Origin: Cephalopachus bancanus
Taxonomy: Eukaryota; Chordata; Mammalia; Primates; Tarsiidae
NCBI GenBank assembly: GCA_027257055.1
Contig: JAPVLO010000133.1
Location: forward strand, 1,860,001-1,924,000
Length of the DNA: 64,000 bases
Reading direction: 5' to 3'
Below, piece after piece: positions 11,956 through 24,678 of this stretch; the stretch's first letter is position 1; every line of letters begins with the position of its first letter. Under the pieces are notes generated by a model. The model was not told where the DNA came from and made no database searches. It saw only the letters and a list, made by a program, of their open reading frames with translations. A program made the translations under genes and the position numbers.

Positions 11956-13390
11956 CCATTCTCTTTTTTCCCCCACTGTTATGAACCTTAGCTCAATAGC
12001 TGTCTATACAAGTCAGGGATGGTAGAAGTGGTCAGCCCTGGGTGAAGGTCATGAAGAACGGATTGTCTGTAAAGAGGGTAAAAGCAGCACTGAAACCAAT
12101 TAAATCATCTGTTTTTCATTATTATCACTGTCTACCAGCAATTCTGAATAATGCATTTGGTAAAGTATCTTCTTCCTTTTTCTTTTGTAAGTTTCTGAAT
12201 GATTGCTGTTGTTGCTATTGTTGAATTTTAGTAATATATATGAAAGCTTCAAATTAGCATATTTTATTTTACATGCTTTAATAAATGTTATAGTTTACAC
12301 AATAATTAAATTTGGAGTACTCTCAATTGTACAGTCAGCCCAAACACACAGACTCAGCTGTATGCTTTAATTTTGAGAAAAAAGTTTTTAATATTTAAAC
12401 ATGACTCAAGATTTCGCATTTCTTTTCTGAATATTATAATTTGTAACCATACATAATTTATGCTGAAAACAAGCTTTTAATATAGAGATGGGGTATTAAG
12501 CATGATCTGTTCCAAGTGTCAAATATACTAGGTACATCACTAAACCATAGCTTAATTGAAGTAGTTCATATATCTTTTTAGTTTGATTATTTATGCCTTC
12601 TTTCATAGCGTCTAGGTACTTGGGGATGATAGATTTGTTTTTGTTTTATTTTTGGAACAACCTTGTTCCTTCAGGTGGTCTCATTGATAAGATTGACAAT
12701 GTCATCAGGGCAATTTAAACTCTCTCTGTTTCTCTCTCCCTCCCTCCCTCTTTGTCTGGTATGTGTGTATGTATGTAATGATTACAGTGGACCTTTAGAA
12801 ACATTCCTGCATTTTTAAAATTTTACTTATTTTCCTTTGAGTGAGATTACACAATATTTCAAATAAGCCCTTACAGAGGATATGTATACATCTCAATAAA
12901 GACAAAATGATGAATCTTCCAGTATGGAAGTAATCATGGAACACTTACCTGCAATTCTGTAGCAGGCTGTTTCATTACAATAAATGTACTGTTTCAAGAC
13001 CTAAATATTTCTCTGCTATGGATAGATCAGTGGTGGTAATGACCAAAGAAGGCAGTTTTGGCTGCATGTGGGACCTATGCACGCCCTGTCTCCATTCCTC
13101 CCATCATGAACACATCTTGGATGTGGTGTCCAAGGAGGGGATTTAAGTTAGTGAGATTTAGTGAGGATCTCTGGTGGACCCTGATCTGAGAAGGAAAGAT
13201 TCTCACATTTTTGCTCACCTCTATAGGACCTTTTCCTTAGAACTCCTTGTAATTGATCTTCTAATTCAGATTATTCTAGGTCTTTGAGGAAACAGCCAGG
13301 CCTTATTCTACATCTCAGAATTCAGTGTATATCCTTGCTCCAGGTCATAACTTTCTCCAAATGAAGAAATGACCAAGTAAACTTCTTTGT
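11956..13390. other. Unassigned stretch
   Basis: Mixed AT-rich and moderate-GC sequence. A pyrimidine tract (CTCTCC/CCTCCCTCCC) lies at about 12,722-12,750. The part after 13,020 may belong to the element containing the direct repeat that follows. Confidence 0.4.
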
Positions 13391-13756
13391 TTGTGCCCTT
13401 TTTCTTGTATCTTTCTCCAATTGACCACATGTGATAAAATCTTAGTCATCATTATGCTGCAGCATTCCAGGACTTATCCACCATCTCACTTATCCCAAGC
13501 TGTTAGATCTTTGTTGCCACCTCCCGGGGAATTATCCAATCTCAGAATCTCGTCCTGAGTGTCTGCTTCCTAGGAGCTCTTTTGGCATCAAATTTTTCAG
13601 TCTAGGTCTGTCTGGAAGAAAATCAAAAGCCAAAGATTTATTGGGGAGATGCAGGGCACATCAGTAAGACAATGGAGAAATGATACAGGAAAAAGAAAGC
13701 AGCTTATATGTACATTATTAAGCCAGCTTCCAACATGAGATAGGAGCTTGATCTTT
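13391..13756. repeat. Direct repeat copy 1 (~360 bp)
   Basis: Matches 14,901-15,267 along its whole length with substitutions and few indels. Shared landmarks: TGTGATAAA, TCTTAGTCATCATTA, AGATCTTTGTTGCCACC, GGAATTATCCAATCTCAG, GGAGCTCTTTTGGCATCAA, AAATCAAAAGCCAAAG and ATGATACAGGAAAAAGAAA. On the minus strand both copies carry AATAAATCTTTGG, a polyadenylation-signal-like motif. This would fit paired antisense LTRs of an old ERV, but the family is not recognised. Confidence 0.8.
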
Positions 13757-14900
13757 AGCCACCAAGAGGACTTTTTTCTCACTGCTGTCTTTCATTGTCA
13801 CCCCTGAGTGGGAGTTAGGACTGCAGCAATCTATGTTTCACACCAACATATAAAACTACATCATCCCCAATAACACTTGGGAGCTCAGGTCTATAGCAGC
13901 TTCCCTTCTCGTCAACTTTGGCCCACAATGAACATTCACCTCTCCATGATTCTCCATGATTCTCTTAATCCCTATAGTGATGTGAGCATCTTCTGGGTCC
14001 TCCTATGACACATTGTTAGTCAATAGGCTCTCTAGTCTTAAATCGTAATCTACTTTTGTACAACTATACCTGAGCGTACTGAACTCTTTCTCAACATCCG
14101 GCCAATACAATCCTAGCATAGACAATCCATTAACTATGGTCTATTGTACTTTCCAGCTACAAGAAGGCATTCTAGAATCACATTAGAAATGGTTGCAGGT
14201 GCCCTTGAAAGACTATTAAATCCTGAGAAACCAGAATGTGATCCCATACCTTATATTTTACAACTCCCTTCCCTGCCCATCCACCAGCCTAAAGATATAT
14301 TCCTAAGCACGCTGACTAGGGTGTTGATACATCTTAGGCAGATCCAAAAGCTCTTCTGGTGATTGTTTTATTAATTTATTTCTTTTGTCCAATTTGGCCA
14401 GGTTGAAAAGTTCCTATTGGTTTAAAAGACACAAGAATCGATAGAAGGGCAAGTACCATTTTGTTGGACATTCTTCAGGGAGACTATTATCTTCTGTCAA
14501 GGAGATAAGTTAAATATGAGCATCCTGAGACCAAGGAACTCTACTTTTTCAAATTTCTCTAGCATATTCACTCAGATATGCCATTCCTAGGTGTCAATAT
14601 AGCAGGGCCTGTTTCTGGCTAGGGAAATTTGCTAGGGCAGTAAATTAAGCTCTTTCTGCAATCTGGCTACTCACAATTTGATTCTGATGTGCAGTTGCAG
14701 CAACTGAAGGACCCTCTAAATGCTGGTATAGAATACTGGTTTGCATGCAATGCCCTGAGCTGGTAGTCAGCTAATTAAAGTATACCATTTTCTTTACTGA
14801 GCACATTGAGAGCACTTTATAACAACTATCCAATTCCATAGTCCTTATAGTCATCATTACCCTCATATCTCTAAAGTGCTGGAGAGACTGCATAAGCCAG
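13757..14900. other. Sequence between the two direct repeats
   Basis: 1.15 kb without a conserved open frame. A short tandem copy of TCCATGATTC lies near 13,944-13,967. If the flanking repeats are LTRs this would be eroded internal ERV sequence, but no retroviral protein motif was found, so a segmental duplication remains possible. Confidence 0.45.
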
Positions 14901-15267
14901 TTCGTGCCCTTCCTCTTGTATCTTTCTTTAATTGACCATGTGTGATAAAGTCTTAGTCATCATTACCTTACACCATCCCAGAACATATCTGCCATCTCAA
15001 GTACCCTAAGCAGTTAGATCTTTGTTGCCACCTTCTGGGGAATTATCCAATCTCAGAATCTCATCCTGAGTGTCTGCTTCCCAGGAGCTCTTTTGGCATC
15101 AATTTTTTTCAGCCTAGATCTCTCCAGAAGAAAATCAAAAGCCAAAGATTTATTTGGGAGATGCAAGGTACATCAGTAGGAGAGTGGAGAAATGATACAG
15201 GAAAAAGAAAACAGCTAATATGCATGTCATTAAGCCAGCTTCCATCATGGAATAGAAGCTTGATCTT
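14901..15267. repeat. Direct repeat copy 2 (~360 bp)
   Basis: Second copy of the 13,391-13,756 repeat, same orientation. Both copies end at the same point (AGCTTGATCTT) and both begin near GTGCCCTT, so the duplicated unit has definite boundaries. By eye they agree at most positions, roughly 80-85 percent; no alignment was run. Confidence 0.8.
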
Positions 15268-15464
15268 GGCAGGACATGGTACAAAACATGTTCCCTGAAT
15301 TATTTCACACTATTGCTGGGAGTTGTCAATTTTCCAGCACTTACAGCCTGTCACAGGTGCACAAGAAGTACTGCTTTATACTGTTCTGGAAAAGACCCTT
15401 CCAACTGGCAGTTGATAGTTGGCAGAAACCTACTAACGTGGTGAGGTCTGAGAAAAATGCTTGA

Positions 15465-17150
15465 GAAAATGATATCATCTGCTACAAAAAGCTTTATAAA
15501 TTTGTCTTTCATATTTTGGTTTTCTAATCCACATAAAATTGGTTTTTGTTTTGGTTTGATGTTGGATCCAACTTCATTGCTTTGTTTAAGAAGACTCCTT
15601 CTTTATTTTTTCCTTCCCCCTCCTTTCATTTTCACATTTTTTTTTCTTTTTCTTTCTTATATTCTTTTATCTTTGTTTTCAGATGAGGAGTTAATCATCT
15701 CCATAACTTTTACTGAAAAACCTATCTTATTCTCACTTATCTGCAATGTCACATTGACTATATCCTGAATGTCCAACTAAATTAAATATTTGAGGCCAAC
15801 ATAAATATTTTGTTTTCAAAATGTTATTTAATATTTGTTGCAGGTTTACAAAATGGCAATTGGTTCTATCAAATATTAATATAATGTCTGCTGGATACAA
15901 TAATTCACTTGCATCCCCTCTTGATTTTTTTTTTTTTTAATTTGGAGTCTCACTCTTGTTACCCAGGCTGTAGTGCAGTGGTACATTCATGGGCTACCCC
16001 AGCGTCAATCTGCCGGTCTCCGGCAATCCTTCTGCCTCAGTCTTCCACGTAGCTGAAACTACAATTGGGTGCTACCACAACCAGCTAATTTTTTTGATTT
16101 ATTGTAGAGACTAGGTCTTGCTAAGTTGCCCGCGGGTTCACACAATCCACTCGCCTCAGCCTCCCAAAGTGCTGGGATTACAGGTTGAGCCACTGAGCCC
16201 AGTCCCCTCTTGATTTTTATGTGTATGATGATATACTTCTTGAACAATGAGACTTTCGTTTTCTTCCTTCTGATTCTTATTATTTTTACATGATTTTTCT
16301 TGCCTTATTCTGCTGTCTAGAACTTTCAGTATTAATGTTGAGTAGAAATCATGATAGTTGACATCGTTTTCTTATTACTGCTCTCACGCTTTCATTGTTT
16401 CACAATTAGCTATGATATTTGTCATTTATTTTCACCTTTTAAATTTGATTTAAATAAATGCCTTTTTACTATTTTTTAAGGATTTACATTTGTTTAAATC
16501 ATGAGTAGATGTTACCCATTATCAAAGATGTTTTATCTTGTGAATTTTCTCCTTTATTTATTTTTGAATATAATAAATGGTTTTCTAATGCTCAATTATC
16601 CTTATTGGTCATAATGTGTCATCTTCATTATCTTCTGATTTTTATGCGATTCATTTTGCTTTTTTATTCCATTTTATTTTTGGTAGGGAAGAGAGTTTTT
16701 CTCTATATAGTAAGAAGGATAATATTTTTTAGTGAGAATATCTTTTTAATATTGTACCTTTTAGCATTTGGAGTCAAGACAAAACATTTGGGAAGCATGA
16801 TTATTTTTATTCTGTAAAGGTGTTTACATTAAATTGAAATTATTTCTTCCTTCAAACTGAGAATTCCTTGAATATATGTTGGTTTGAGTTTTTGTGGAAA
16901 TATCTTTTTCAGTACTCATAAATTAAAGGTCATAAAACTATAAATTCTGCTATTTCTTCCTAAGTTGGTAAATCATATTTTCTAGAATTTTTTCTCATAG
17001 CACATACATTTTAATTTTTAATTTATGGCCATGTTGCTCATAAGTGTTTCATAGTCTGTTTATTTAAAATGTATACCTTTTTATTTTATAATTTTATTTA
17101 TTTTTCTTTTTTGAATAAATGAAAATGTAGTTTATTTTTATAATTTTATT
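15465..17150 (-). mobile_element. Old L1 ORF2 fragment, highly decayed, with an Alu inside
   Basis: Antisense L1 ORF2 blocks are recognisable in order: ATGATATCATCTGCTACAAA (15,466), CTGTCTAGAACTTTCAG with ATGTTGAGTAGAAATCATGA (16,313), ATGAGTAGATGTTACCC (16,501), ATTATTTCTTCCTTCAAACTG (16,839), CTGCTATTTCTTCCTAAGTT (16,948) and GCTCATAAGTGTTTCATAGT (17,036). Much between them, including 15,530-15,900, is too diverged to align by eye. No reading frame survives. The Alu at 15,930-16,202 interrupts it. Confidence 0.65.
15930..16202 (-). mobile_element. Alu SINE with 16-bp target duplication
   Basis: Antisense Alu, T-run first and ending GAGCCACTGAGCCCAGT. The direct repeat TCCCCTCTTGATTTTT at 15,914-15,929 is perfect at 16,203-16,218. 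It retains the AAGTTGCCC version of the left arm (GGGCAACTT on its own strand), so it belongs to the older set. Right-arm substitutions are numerous. Confidence 0.95.
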
Positions 17151-18392
17151 ATAATAAATTTATTTTACTTTGTTTTTCATTTTTGATATAACAACTAGAA
17201 TGAAAAAGGGACATGAAATTATTGATTAGCTAATTGATTTAATAAAACTGGAATCTTAGACTTATGAACTCTGAACTCTGTACTGCATATAAAGTGAGCA
17301 AGAAATATTTTTATTGTGACAAGAAGGCCCAGGTTAATATAATCACTTTGGGACTGTAAAATAATGGTTAAATCCAAAAGGTAAAGTGTTTGGCAATAAA
17401 CATTGAAAAACAGCGAAAATGTAGGAAAAAATCCTTTTTTTTTTTGTCAGAACAAAAACTGTTTACCTGGTAGCATGTGCTTATATGGCATATACAGTGA
17501 AACATTAAGGCAGATCATGAGGATATATTTGATATCATGAAAAGAAACTGGAAAGTGTTTAATAAGCAATTTGGTGCCATGTTAAATCCAAATGGGCAGG
17601 GTTGCAATTTAAAAAGATATTTCTGGCATAATTATGAAAGATGAATTTAAGTACAGCCAGAGTTATTAAAAGTCAGTTATAATTCATTCTCTTTACCTTG
17701 CTTCCTTTAACAGGTTTAATGATCTCAATTATAGATACTTTATAAAAGTTGACAAATGGATCCTGGTTGCTGATGTCTATGTCCTAGTCATTAAAACTGA
17801 AAAATAATTAACAGTTTAATTGAGCACATTTTAGCTAATTTCAACTTCCTGCAAAGTACTTACTGCATACAAAATGATTTTTGCTCCTAAAGGTCACAAG
17901 CTCTGTGTTTATGATATACACTGTGTTGTTCAGAATATTTCTTCAGTGTTTTCACCTGGTTTAACAATTCTTTAGTTGTGGTATTGGTGAAAGTTTTTTT
18001 TTTTTTCTTTCTAAAGGCATAGTCATGTTTGTATTTCATTGGAGATGTTTAATTAGAGCATTTACTATGCTTTGGTATAAACTACTTTAAAATCACATGT
18101 TGCTAGAAGGCTTGGCAGAAATTCTCTAGATGTTTGGGCCTGTTGTTTCCATATATTATAGTTGACAGTTCACTCGCTTTCTCATTGTTGTTTGAGGTTA
18201 ATTTTATATTAACCTTTCTAACTTCATCTTTAGTGAGTTCCTTTTTTTATTTATGCAAGTATTATGTCATTCACCCAGATTATCACCTATATTAGTATAT
18301 ATTTTGTAATTACTGATTTATTCAGTACTTATAGCACTTATCCTCATTTTATTTTCTATAATTTTGTCATTATGCTTTTAATTGGTTACAAA
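17151..18392. other. Unassigned AT-rich stretch
   Basis: No repeat or gene recognised; contains short T-runs (17,436, 17,996). Confidence 0.45.
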
Positions 18393-18393
18393 G

Positions 18394-18429
<36 letters not shown>

Positions 18430-18430
18430 G
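18393..18430 (+). repeat. (CT)n microsatellite
   Basis: About 18 CT units with two interruptions. It produces serine-leucine runs in apparent open frames. Confidence 0.95.
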
Positions 18431-18432
18431 CT

Positions 18433-18773
18433 TGAATGTACATATTTCAGTTTTGATGGTGACATTCCACAGGGATAAAAGAAGACTAAATGAATTTGAA
18501 TAAGTGAAGAAGCCCCTGCAGATGAAACAAAGCAGTTTCGATCTATATGGGATGGCAGGTGGCGAGACAGGGGTTAGGTTTGGGGAAAAGCCTGAGAAAG
18601 CTTTGAGTGGTGGGCCTCCTTGGATCTCACTGCCTGGAGTGGTCATTTCCAGTACCTGGGGGTACTGGGATGGAAAAATGGAAGCTCCAGCTCTCACTGC
18701 AAGGACCGCTGGGATAACCTGAAAAGTACCTTGAATCAAAGCCCAAGTTTAAAGTTTACTACGTTAAACTTGG
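18433..18773. other. Unidentified GC-richer segment ending in a hairpin
   Basis: About 340 bp, clearly richer in G and C than the surrounding kilobases, directly after the CT microsatellite. Short frames are open on both strands (72 codons at 18,504-18,722 plus; 117 codons at 18,386-18,739 minus) but neither resembles a protein I know. A perfect 10-bp inverted repeat, CCAAGTTTAA and TTAAACTTGG with an 11-nt loop, spans 18,743-18,773. It could be an old retrocopy of an mRNA end or an unlisted repeat; no poly(A) tail or target duplication was found. Confidence 0.4.
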
Positions 18774-21569
18774 TTTCTGAGTGATGTCTTTATTATATGC
18801 TGTAATAATACACTAAGTAATGTTTTATATAAGTTTATTAAACACAGATTGTATTGGATGAATTTAGCTGTGCATAGCTTAGAAGAGACTTTATCAGACT
18901 TGCAAGGAATTTCAGGATATTAAATCTTCATTAAAATAATACAATGTAGTCTTCAGTCTATCTTTTGTGTTAACTTGCAAGCTAGAGAGAGACTTTCTAA
19001 ATGATTACTTTTCGTTGCTAATGATCCTGTTAATTATTTATATTTAGTTAACATATACCACTTTCTGCTACTAATAATCTTGGCTATGAATGCCCCATTA
19101 ATTCTAGACAAAGAAGTATAGTGATAATTTTTAAAAGATTGAATGACAATACCATGGTTGAGTCTATGAGGACAATGAAATTAAAACATTTTATTAGTTA
19201 GTTACAATCATTCCCTCATCTAGATAGTTAGTTTAGGGGATTGAAAGGTCAGTTATTCTATTATTACAGGCCAAATAACCAGGCAGGAGTCTGAAGGCAT
19301 ACCAGTAAACTAGCTTTTATTTGGGTGGCACTAAAATTCGATTGAGCAGCAATGTATTACTCATGCCTGGAATTGAACTAGGAACTTGGTACAAAGTAAT
19401 TGACTCAATGTTTCAGTCTTTGATGTGTTCAGCATAATGATAAGAATTCCATTTTTTGTGGACCGAAAGGAGAAATGCAAGAGATCAAATGAACAGTGCA
19501 TGTGAAGATAGGAAGAGAAAAAAGTACAATGACTCTGCATGAAATCTGTACATAGTTTGTATTACCTTCTGTTTGATTCCAAAATGAGATTGAAGTAGGG
19601 GGAAAAAAAAGTTTTAGAAAGTGACTGAGTTACTATAGTTTTATATGTACTTTGGTTTATTCATCTCTAACTGCACAGATAGGTACTCTATCAAATCTTA
19701 ATAGTCTTTAAATATATGCATATATTTTCTTCTGCCCCTTTACATTTGTATGTTTCTTATTTTACTGTGATACAATGTATGTATTTCCCTTTATATGTCA
19801 AACTTTGAAAATAAAAATAACTCTCTCTATGTGTCTTCTTTCATGTTTATAGTTCCAGTCACCATAAATGTGACATTATGTATTTGTTGAAAATAATAGA
19901 TCTCACTCTTAAACCAGATCTCACTCAGGTTGTCCTTATGGAAATAATTGTGTGTTTAAAAAATGATTGAAGAAAAATCTTAGGGTAATCATATTGAAAT
20001 AAGTATGTCTTTAAAAACAATTAAAAGATAAATGTTACAAAAATCTATGTAAGTAGCATCTAATTTTAGGCAAAATAATCTGATACTGCAAACATTTTGC
20101 TTGTAGGTTAACATTTTGCAAAATTACAATAAAACTTAGTACCAATAAACCCAGCCTTAGAACAAAGAGGAGATTGAAATTCATTTAATTTTCAGAGTCC
20201 AAATATAGATCTTTTGAGGCAGACTGCCAACCATTTCCTTCAGTCAAAGAAAATAAATATTGCACCACCCTATCACAAAGACAAAAACATAGGGAGTATT
20301 TTGAATTCTGCACCAACTGGCTTTTATTCAAATATTCAAATGCAGTATCTTCTTCTTATGGAGCATGATTTCCCCTCTAATTAGAGTATAAAAAATTTGA
20401 TGGATATAATACAAAATGTGACCATCTGCATTTCTCAGTCTTGTCTTTTCCAGTTAGAACTCGCAGGTGTCTTTTAAACAATGATGAATTAGAAGGAATG
20501 CTCTTTTTTTTTTACTCATTTGTCTGTTAACTACCTTTGTGATAATAATGCATTTGCATTTTTAATTTCCTCAGTTGTAAATGAGCAACTCTTAACCACT
20601 TCCTAATTATTTTACAATTTTCTTGTATTGTTCATTATTCATGCTTTCTATTTACTAAATAAAAATGACTTTTTCTTTGAAGGACATTTGCAATTCTTAA
20701 TATGACAAACATAGATCATTTGGTTTCCTAAAAGAAATAAAAAGTGAAAAAAGCACAAAAGGAAAACAAGTCGACATGGCTGCTCACTCATATATATAAA
20801 ACAGGATATAGGGCAGGATATATAATCTGGTGTAATAGAAACCAGACATTAATTTTTAATAAATGATGTAAAGCTGTGTACTCAACTCACCTTGTTTAAA
20901 AGAGCAGCATTACAGAAATGTGAACAAATGGTCAACTTAGCAGACAATGAAAGAGGAACTTGTATAACATGCTTTCCTGCCGACCATGTAGGTAATTACT
21001 TCAAGGAGCAGAGTAATGTAAATGATCTCGTAAAAGAGCTTCCCAGCGACCTGTGTCATTCAAAGCTTGTGTATAAGAAGTAGAGTACTGGAGCCAGTGT
21101 TTACTGGTTCATGAGAACCCCTCACTCACCTCTCTTCCAACTTCACCTTTAGTGACATCATTGGTAGCCTGAAATTGATCATGGAGCAAGCATTTACAAC
21201 ATGAAAATTGTCAGATACAAGCAATTGGAGCTCACCAGTCGACTGGTTTGCTGACTGGTTGAGAGGCTTAATAGAATTTCTTCTGCTTAGTAAAAGAAAT
21301 TAGGCAAAATAACTTATGATGGAATCATTTTAACAATAACTTCAATGAAGTTGTGTAATCCTACGAGTGAAATCAGAAACTGAAGCGGGTGATAGAATGA
21401 GTTTGAAGGAAAGGTAGCTAGAACTGTCCCCGATGATGGCGTTAAGCAACTTGCTTTTTTACTACATGGGCACAAACTATTGTTGAGAGTGATTCCATTT
21501 GTTTATTTTTAGGGGATTAGGGGATGAAATGATCAAATAAATTTACATTATAAAATAGGTCTTACTCTT
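18774..21569. other. Unassigned stretch
   Basis: Mainly AT-rich. The 20,880-21,450 part is more complex and contains a perfect 14-bp palindrome (ACCAGTCGACTGGT, 21,234-21,247). No gene recognised; the 63-codon frame at 20,892 has no recognisable motif. Confidence 0.45.
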
Positions 21570-21870
21570 CCTTTTTTCTTTTTATAAAGTAAATTTTATT
21601 TTACCATAGAGATGTGTGATACACGTGAGAATTTGCTACATAAGTTGGCTGCATGCAGGTAAAGTTTGACCTTTTCAGTGGCCCTCACTTTTCCTGGTAG
21701 TCGACCGGGTTTACCCTTTGTGCTAATGACTGCTGATCCCTCCCTATGAGAATGTGACTAATGTTCAGGGCCCATTTATGACTGGGAACAAGTGGTATTC
21801 AGGTTTTTGTTTTTGTGATAATGCTTCCTTTTTCTTATTTGCTTTGAATGGATCCATAATATGTCTTTAT
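21570..21870 (-). mobile_element. L1 3' end fragment (older primate or eutherian L1)
   Basis: Antisense L1 3'UTR order: a T-rich tail region, GTGATACACGTGAGAATTTG with CATAAGTTGGCTGCATG, a CCCTCCC block, then GCCCATTTATGACTGGGAAC and GTTTTTGTGATAATGC. Each has a counterpart in the 3' ends at 40,780-41,040 and 60,640-60,900. It is more diverged than those and 5'-truncated. Confidence 0.7.
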
Positions 21871-24390
21871 TAGAGTGAATTCATCCTATATAATAGTTAT
21901 GTTATGGCAAAAGTTAGTAGCATTTAGTTAGAATGAAAGTATATGGACGGAATTAGGAACAAAATATCAAGGACAATTGAATGAATTGTTCTAAGAAACA
22001 AAAATATCTTTTTGCCTTTGGTGAGAAGATGAGTTAGTATTTGTATGAAGATGTCGCATTTCTTTATTGTATGTATTTTCTATGAATTATTTTTTTTCTT
22101 AGCTTGTCACTTATTCTCAAGAGCCTCTTCTTATAAACATTCATTTAGTACAGAGGGATGAAGGCAGGTTTTGCGAGACTTAAAATTTATGCAATTTGAG
22201 TCCTCCTCCTCAAGGATAATAATGCAAAAATATGCATAGAAAATTAATTATGTGATTGAATATTTAATGAGGAAAAAGAAAAAAAATTCAAAAATTATAA
22301 ACTTTAAAGTGTTAACAAATACCAGGAGAATAATGAAACCCAGAAAATTATAATAATATTTTATTAATTAATATCCTGGCATACATCTATGTTTTTTCCC
22401 CCACTTGTAGGGCTGCATGCATTCTCTTCATTATCTTTTCATATGACAACAATTTTTAAATATATTTTGGATAGAGAAAATAAAGACATTTAGCCTTTTT
22501 TCCAGGTTAATCAAAATTTGCTTATTATCACCGACATTTGATGGTTTTGGGGGATAATTTGCATCCTCCATTTACAAATTTACACATTGCGTTATTGGAA
22601 GAATTTCCAGACGAGCTGGTTGGAAAACCTCAATTCCTTAATTTGCCCTCATACTTCTAGTATTAAGTTCCCAGAGCATGTCATTTTCTAACAGCTGTCT
22701 GTGAGTGAGGAGTTCTGAAACTTACATTTCAAAGTATAATCGCAAATTTGCCTCTTGGTATGGAGTTTAAATATCAAGCTCACCCAAAATAGCAAGTCTG
22801 ATAAAAATGCTTTTATAAATAAGTTCAGGAGTCATGCATTTACCTCTTTACTCTCCAGGAAAGAATCACACTTCTGTGTGGTACATGGTACATTGTCTGG
22901 GTGCTATCTCTCCCCTCTCTCGTTCTCTCTTTCTCATTTAGGACAACTAGTGGTAGACAAAATCTGGAAGACATTGAGCTATATGCAGACTAATTAAATG
23001 AACTTGTTTAACTTCATCTAAAATTAAATATATTCATAAACCAAATCAATGAGATACTTTTATTTTCTCATATCAGATAATACTATTCTACAAACATTAA
23101 CAAAATTGCTTAAGAAATAAAGGTATTTGACATCTCTTTTTTTGTGAACCTATTGATATTTCTTAACATACTCTGAAATATTTTTCTATTTTGCACATTT
23201 TTAAAGTTATAATTTTTACATATTGTATCAATTAAGTTTATTTTTTCATCATCTGTTGGGCATAATTTTTATTATTTATTTTTGGTTTTTAGTGTGCTTT
23301 CTTCCTTATAACTATTACTAAGTTGCCATATTTCTCTAAATAGTTTATTTATGCAACATATAATTACGAAGCCTCCACTATAAGCTATGTACTCTGTTAG
23401 AATATAATAATAAAAATGCATTGTTCATGCCTTCTATATAATATATTAAGATCTATAGTTATATTAAAGCAGTTTATCTTTGAGCTTTTTTTTCCTGATT
23501 ATTTTTGTTTTTTTTTTTTCATTCAGAGGGCTTGGAGAATTAGGATTATTTTAATGGGAATATATAATTAGAAAGCAAATATTCAATTTAGTTTATTTTG
23601 TTTTTTAATATTTAAGTTCCAAAACAGGTTCTTGGAACACAATCAGAAATTATAATTTGGATAGCAATGACCTTATTTATTTTGTTAACAAAAGAAAAAC
23701 AAAAATTCTGCAAAAAAAATCAAACAGGAGAACTTGGAGCAGGAGAATAGTCTCTTTAAATTCTGAAGGACTATATGGGGGTAGATAGTAGAATGGATAT
23801 TAACCATAAAGGAAGTTTTAAGACCTTGGAGGAAAGGCAAGAAAAGGTAATGGAATGGTATCATCAGTTACAGGGAAGCTTCTAGGAACAAAAACATTTA
23901 CCCACACTAGTTCCTCCTCATTCAAGAGAGCTCCAAAGACAGAATGTGCTAAGGAACTATATTCACTTTTCTTCTCTGGTAGCATCTCCATAGAAATCTT
24001 ACATTAAGAATAGCATCATGCCAATAGTGGTCACCGACCATGTGTGACACCCATTCCTGTCTTCAGACTTTGCTGAGCCATACACAAAATGCCAATTTGG
24101 CACAGTAGCCTTTATAATTACTCAGGGCACTTTTCAGGCTCTCAATACAACAGAGTTTGGAATCCTTGAAGAGAGAAGAGAAAATTCTCAAAGCAGAGAA
24201 GGAGAAAGTTGAAAATAAATCCCCCAAGACCTACTTGGAAGTACCTTACAAAAGGTGGAATGCAGTCTAGTGTGGAAACATGCTCATGTTATAATTGAAT
24301 GAGGTCATTCTTTAAATTTGAGTTCAAGACCAGGAGCATATTAAATTATTTTCATTACATGCCACACCATATTATTAATACATGGTTATA
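21871..24390. other. Unassigned AT-rich stretch
   Basis: No repeat family or gene recognised. A pyrimidine run lies at about 22,905-22,936. Confidence 0.45.
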
Positions 24391-24394
24391 AATA

Positions 24395-24560
24395 ATTCAA
24401 TCAACAAAAATTATTGAACATCTCTAGGTACAAGGTAGAGTGGTGAGGCTTCAGCAAGCACAGCTACAATCTCAATCTGAAGGCCAGGAGTTGATCGTCT
24501 TATTCTAAAAAATATACCAGGAAACACAAAAATAGGCAAGGTTCTTCTGAGTCACTTAAA
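24395..24560 (-). mobile_element. L2 LINE 3' fragment
   Basis: Antisense L2 3' end: AATTCAATCAACAAAAATTATTGAACATC is the degraded form of the ATTCAACAAATATTTATTGA terminus, followed by a diverged body. Ancient mammal-wide element. Confidence 0.55.
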
Positions 24561-24643
24561 TGAACTCATATGTTCTCAAATTTAGCAGGTATCTTAGATG
24601 CCATGCTGCAAAACACACTTTGAACATTAAACAAATAAAAAAG

Positions 24644-24676
<33 letters not shown>
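24644..24676 (+). repeat. (TA)n microsatellite
   Basis: About 15 uninterrupted AT units. Confidence 0.95.

Positions 24677-24678
<2 letters not shown>

Noticed and set aside
13756..14905. Retroviral gag or pol remnants between the direct repeats
   Set aside because: No protease, reverse transcriptase or zinc-knuckle motif could be read in any frame, so I left the interval as unassigned.
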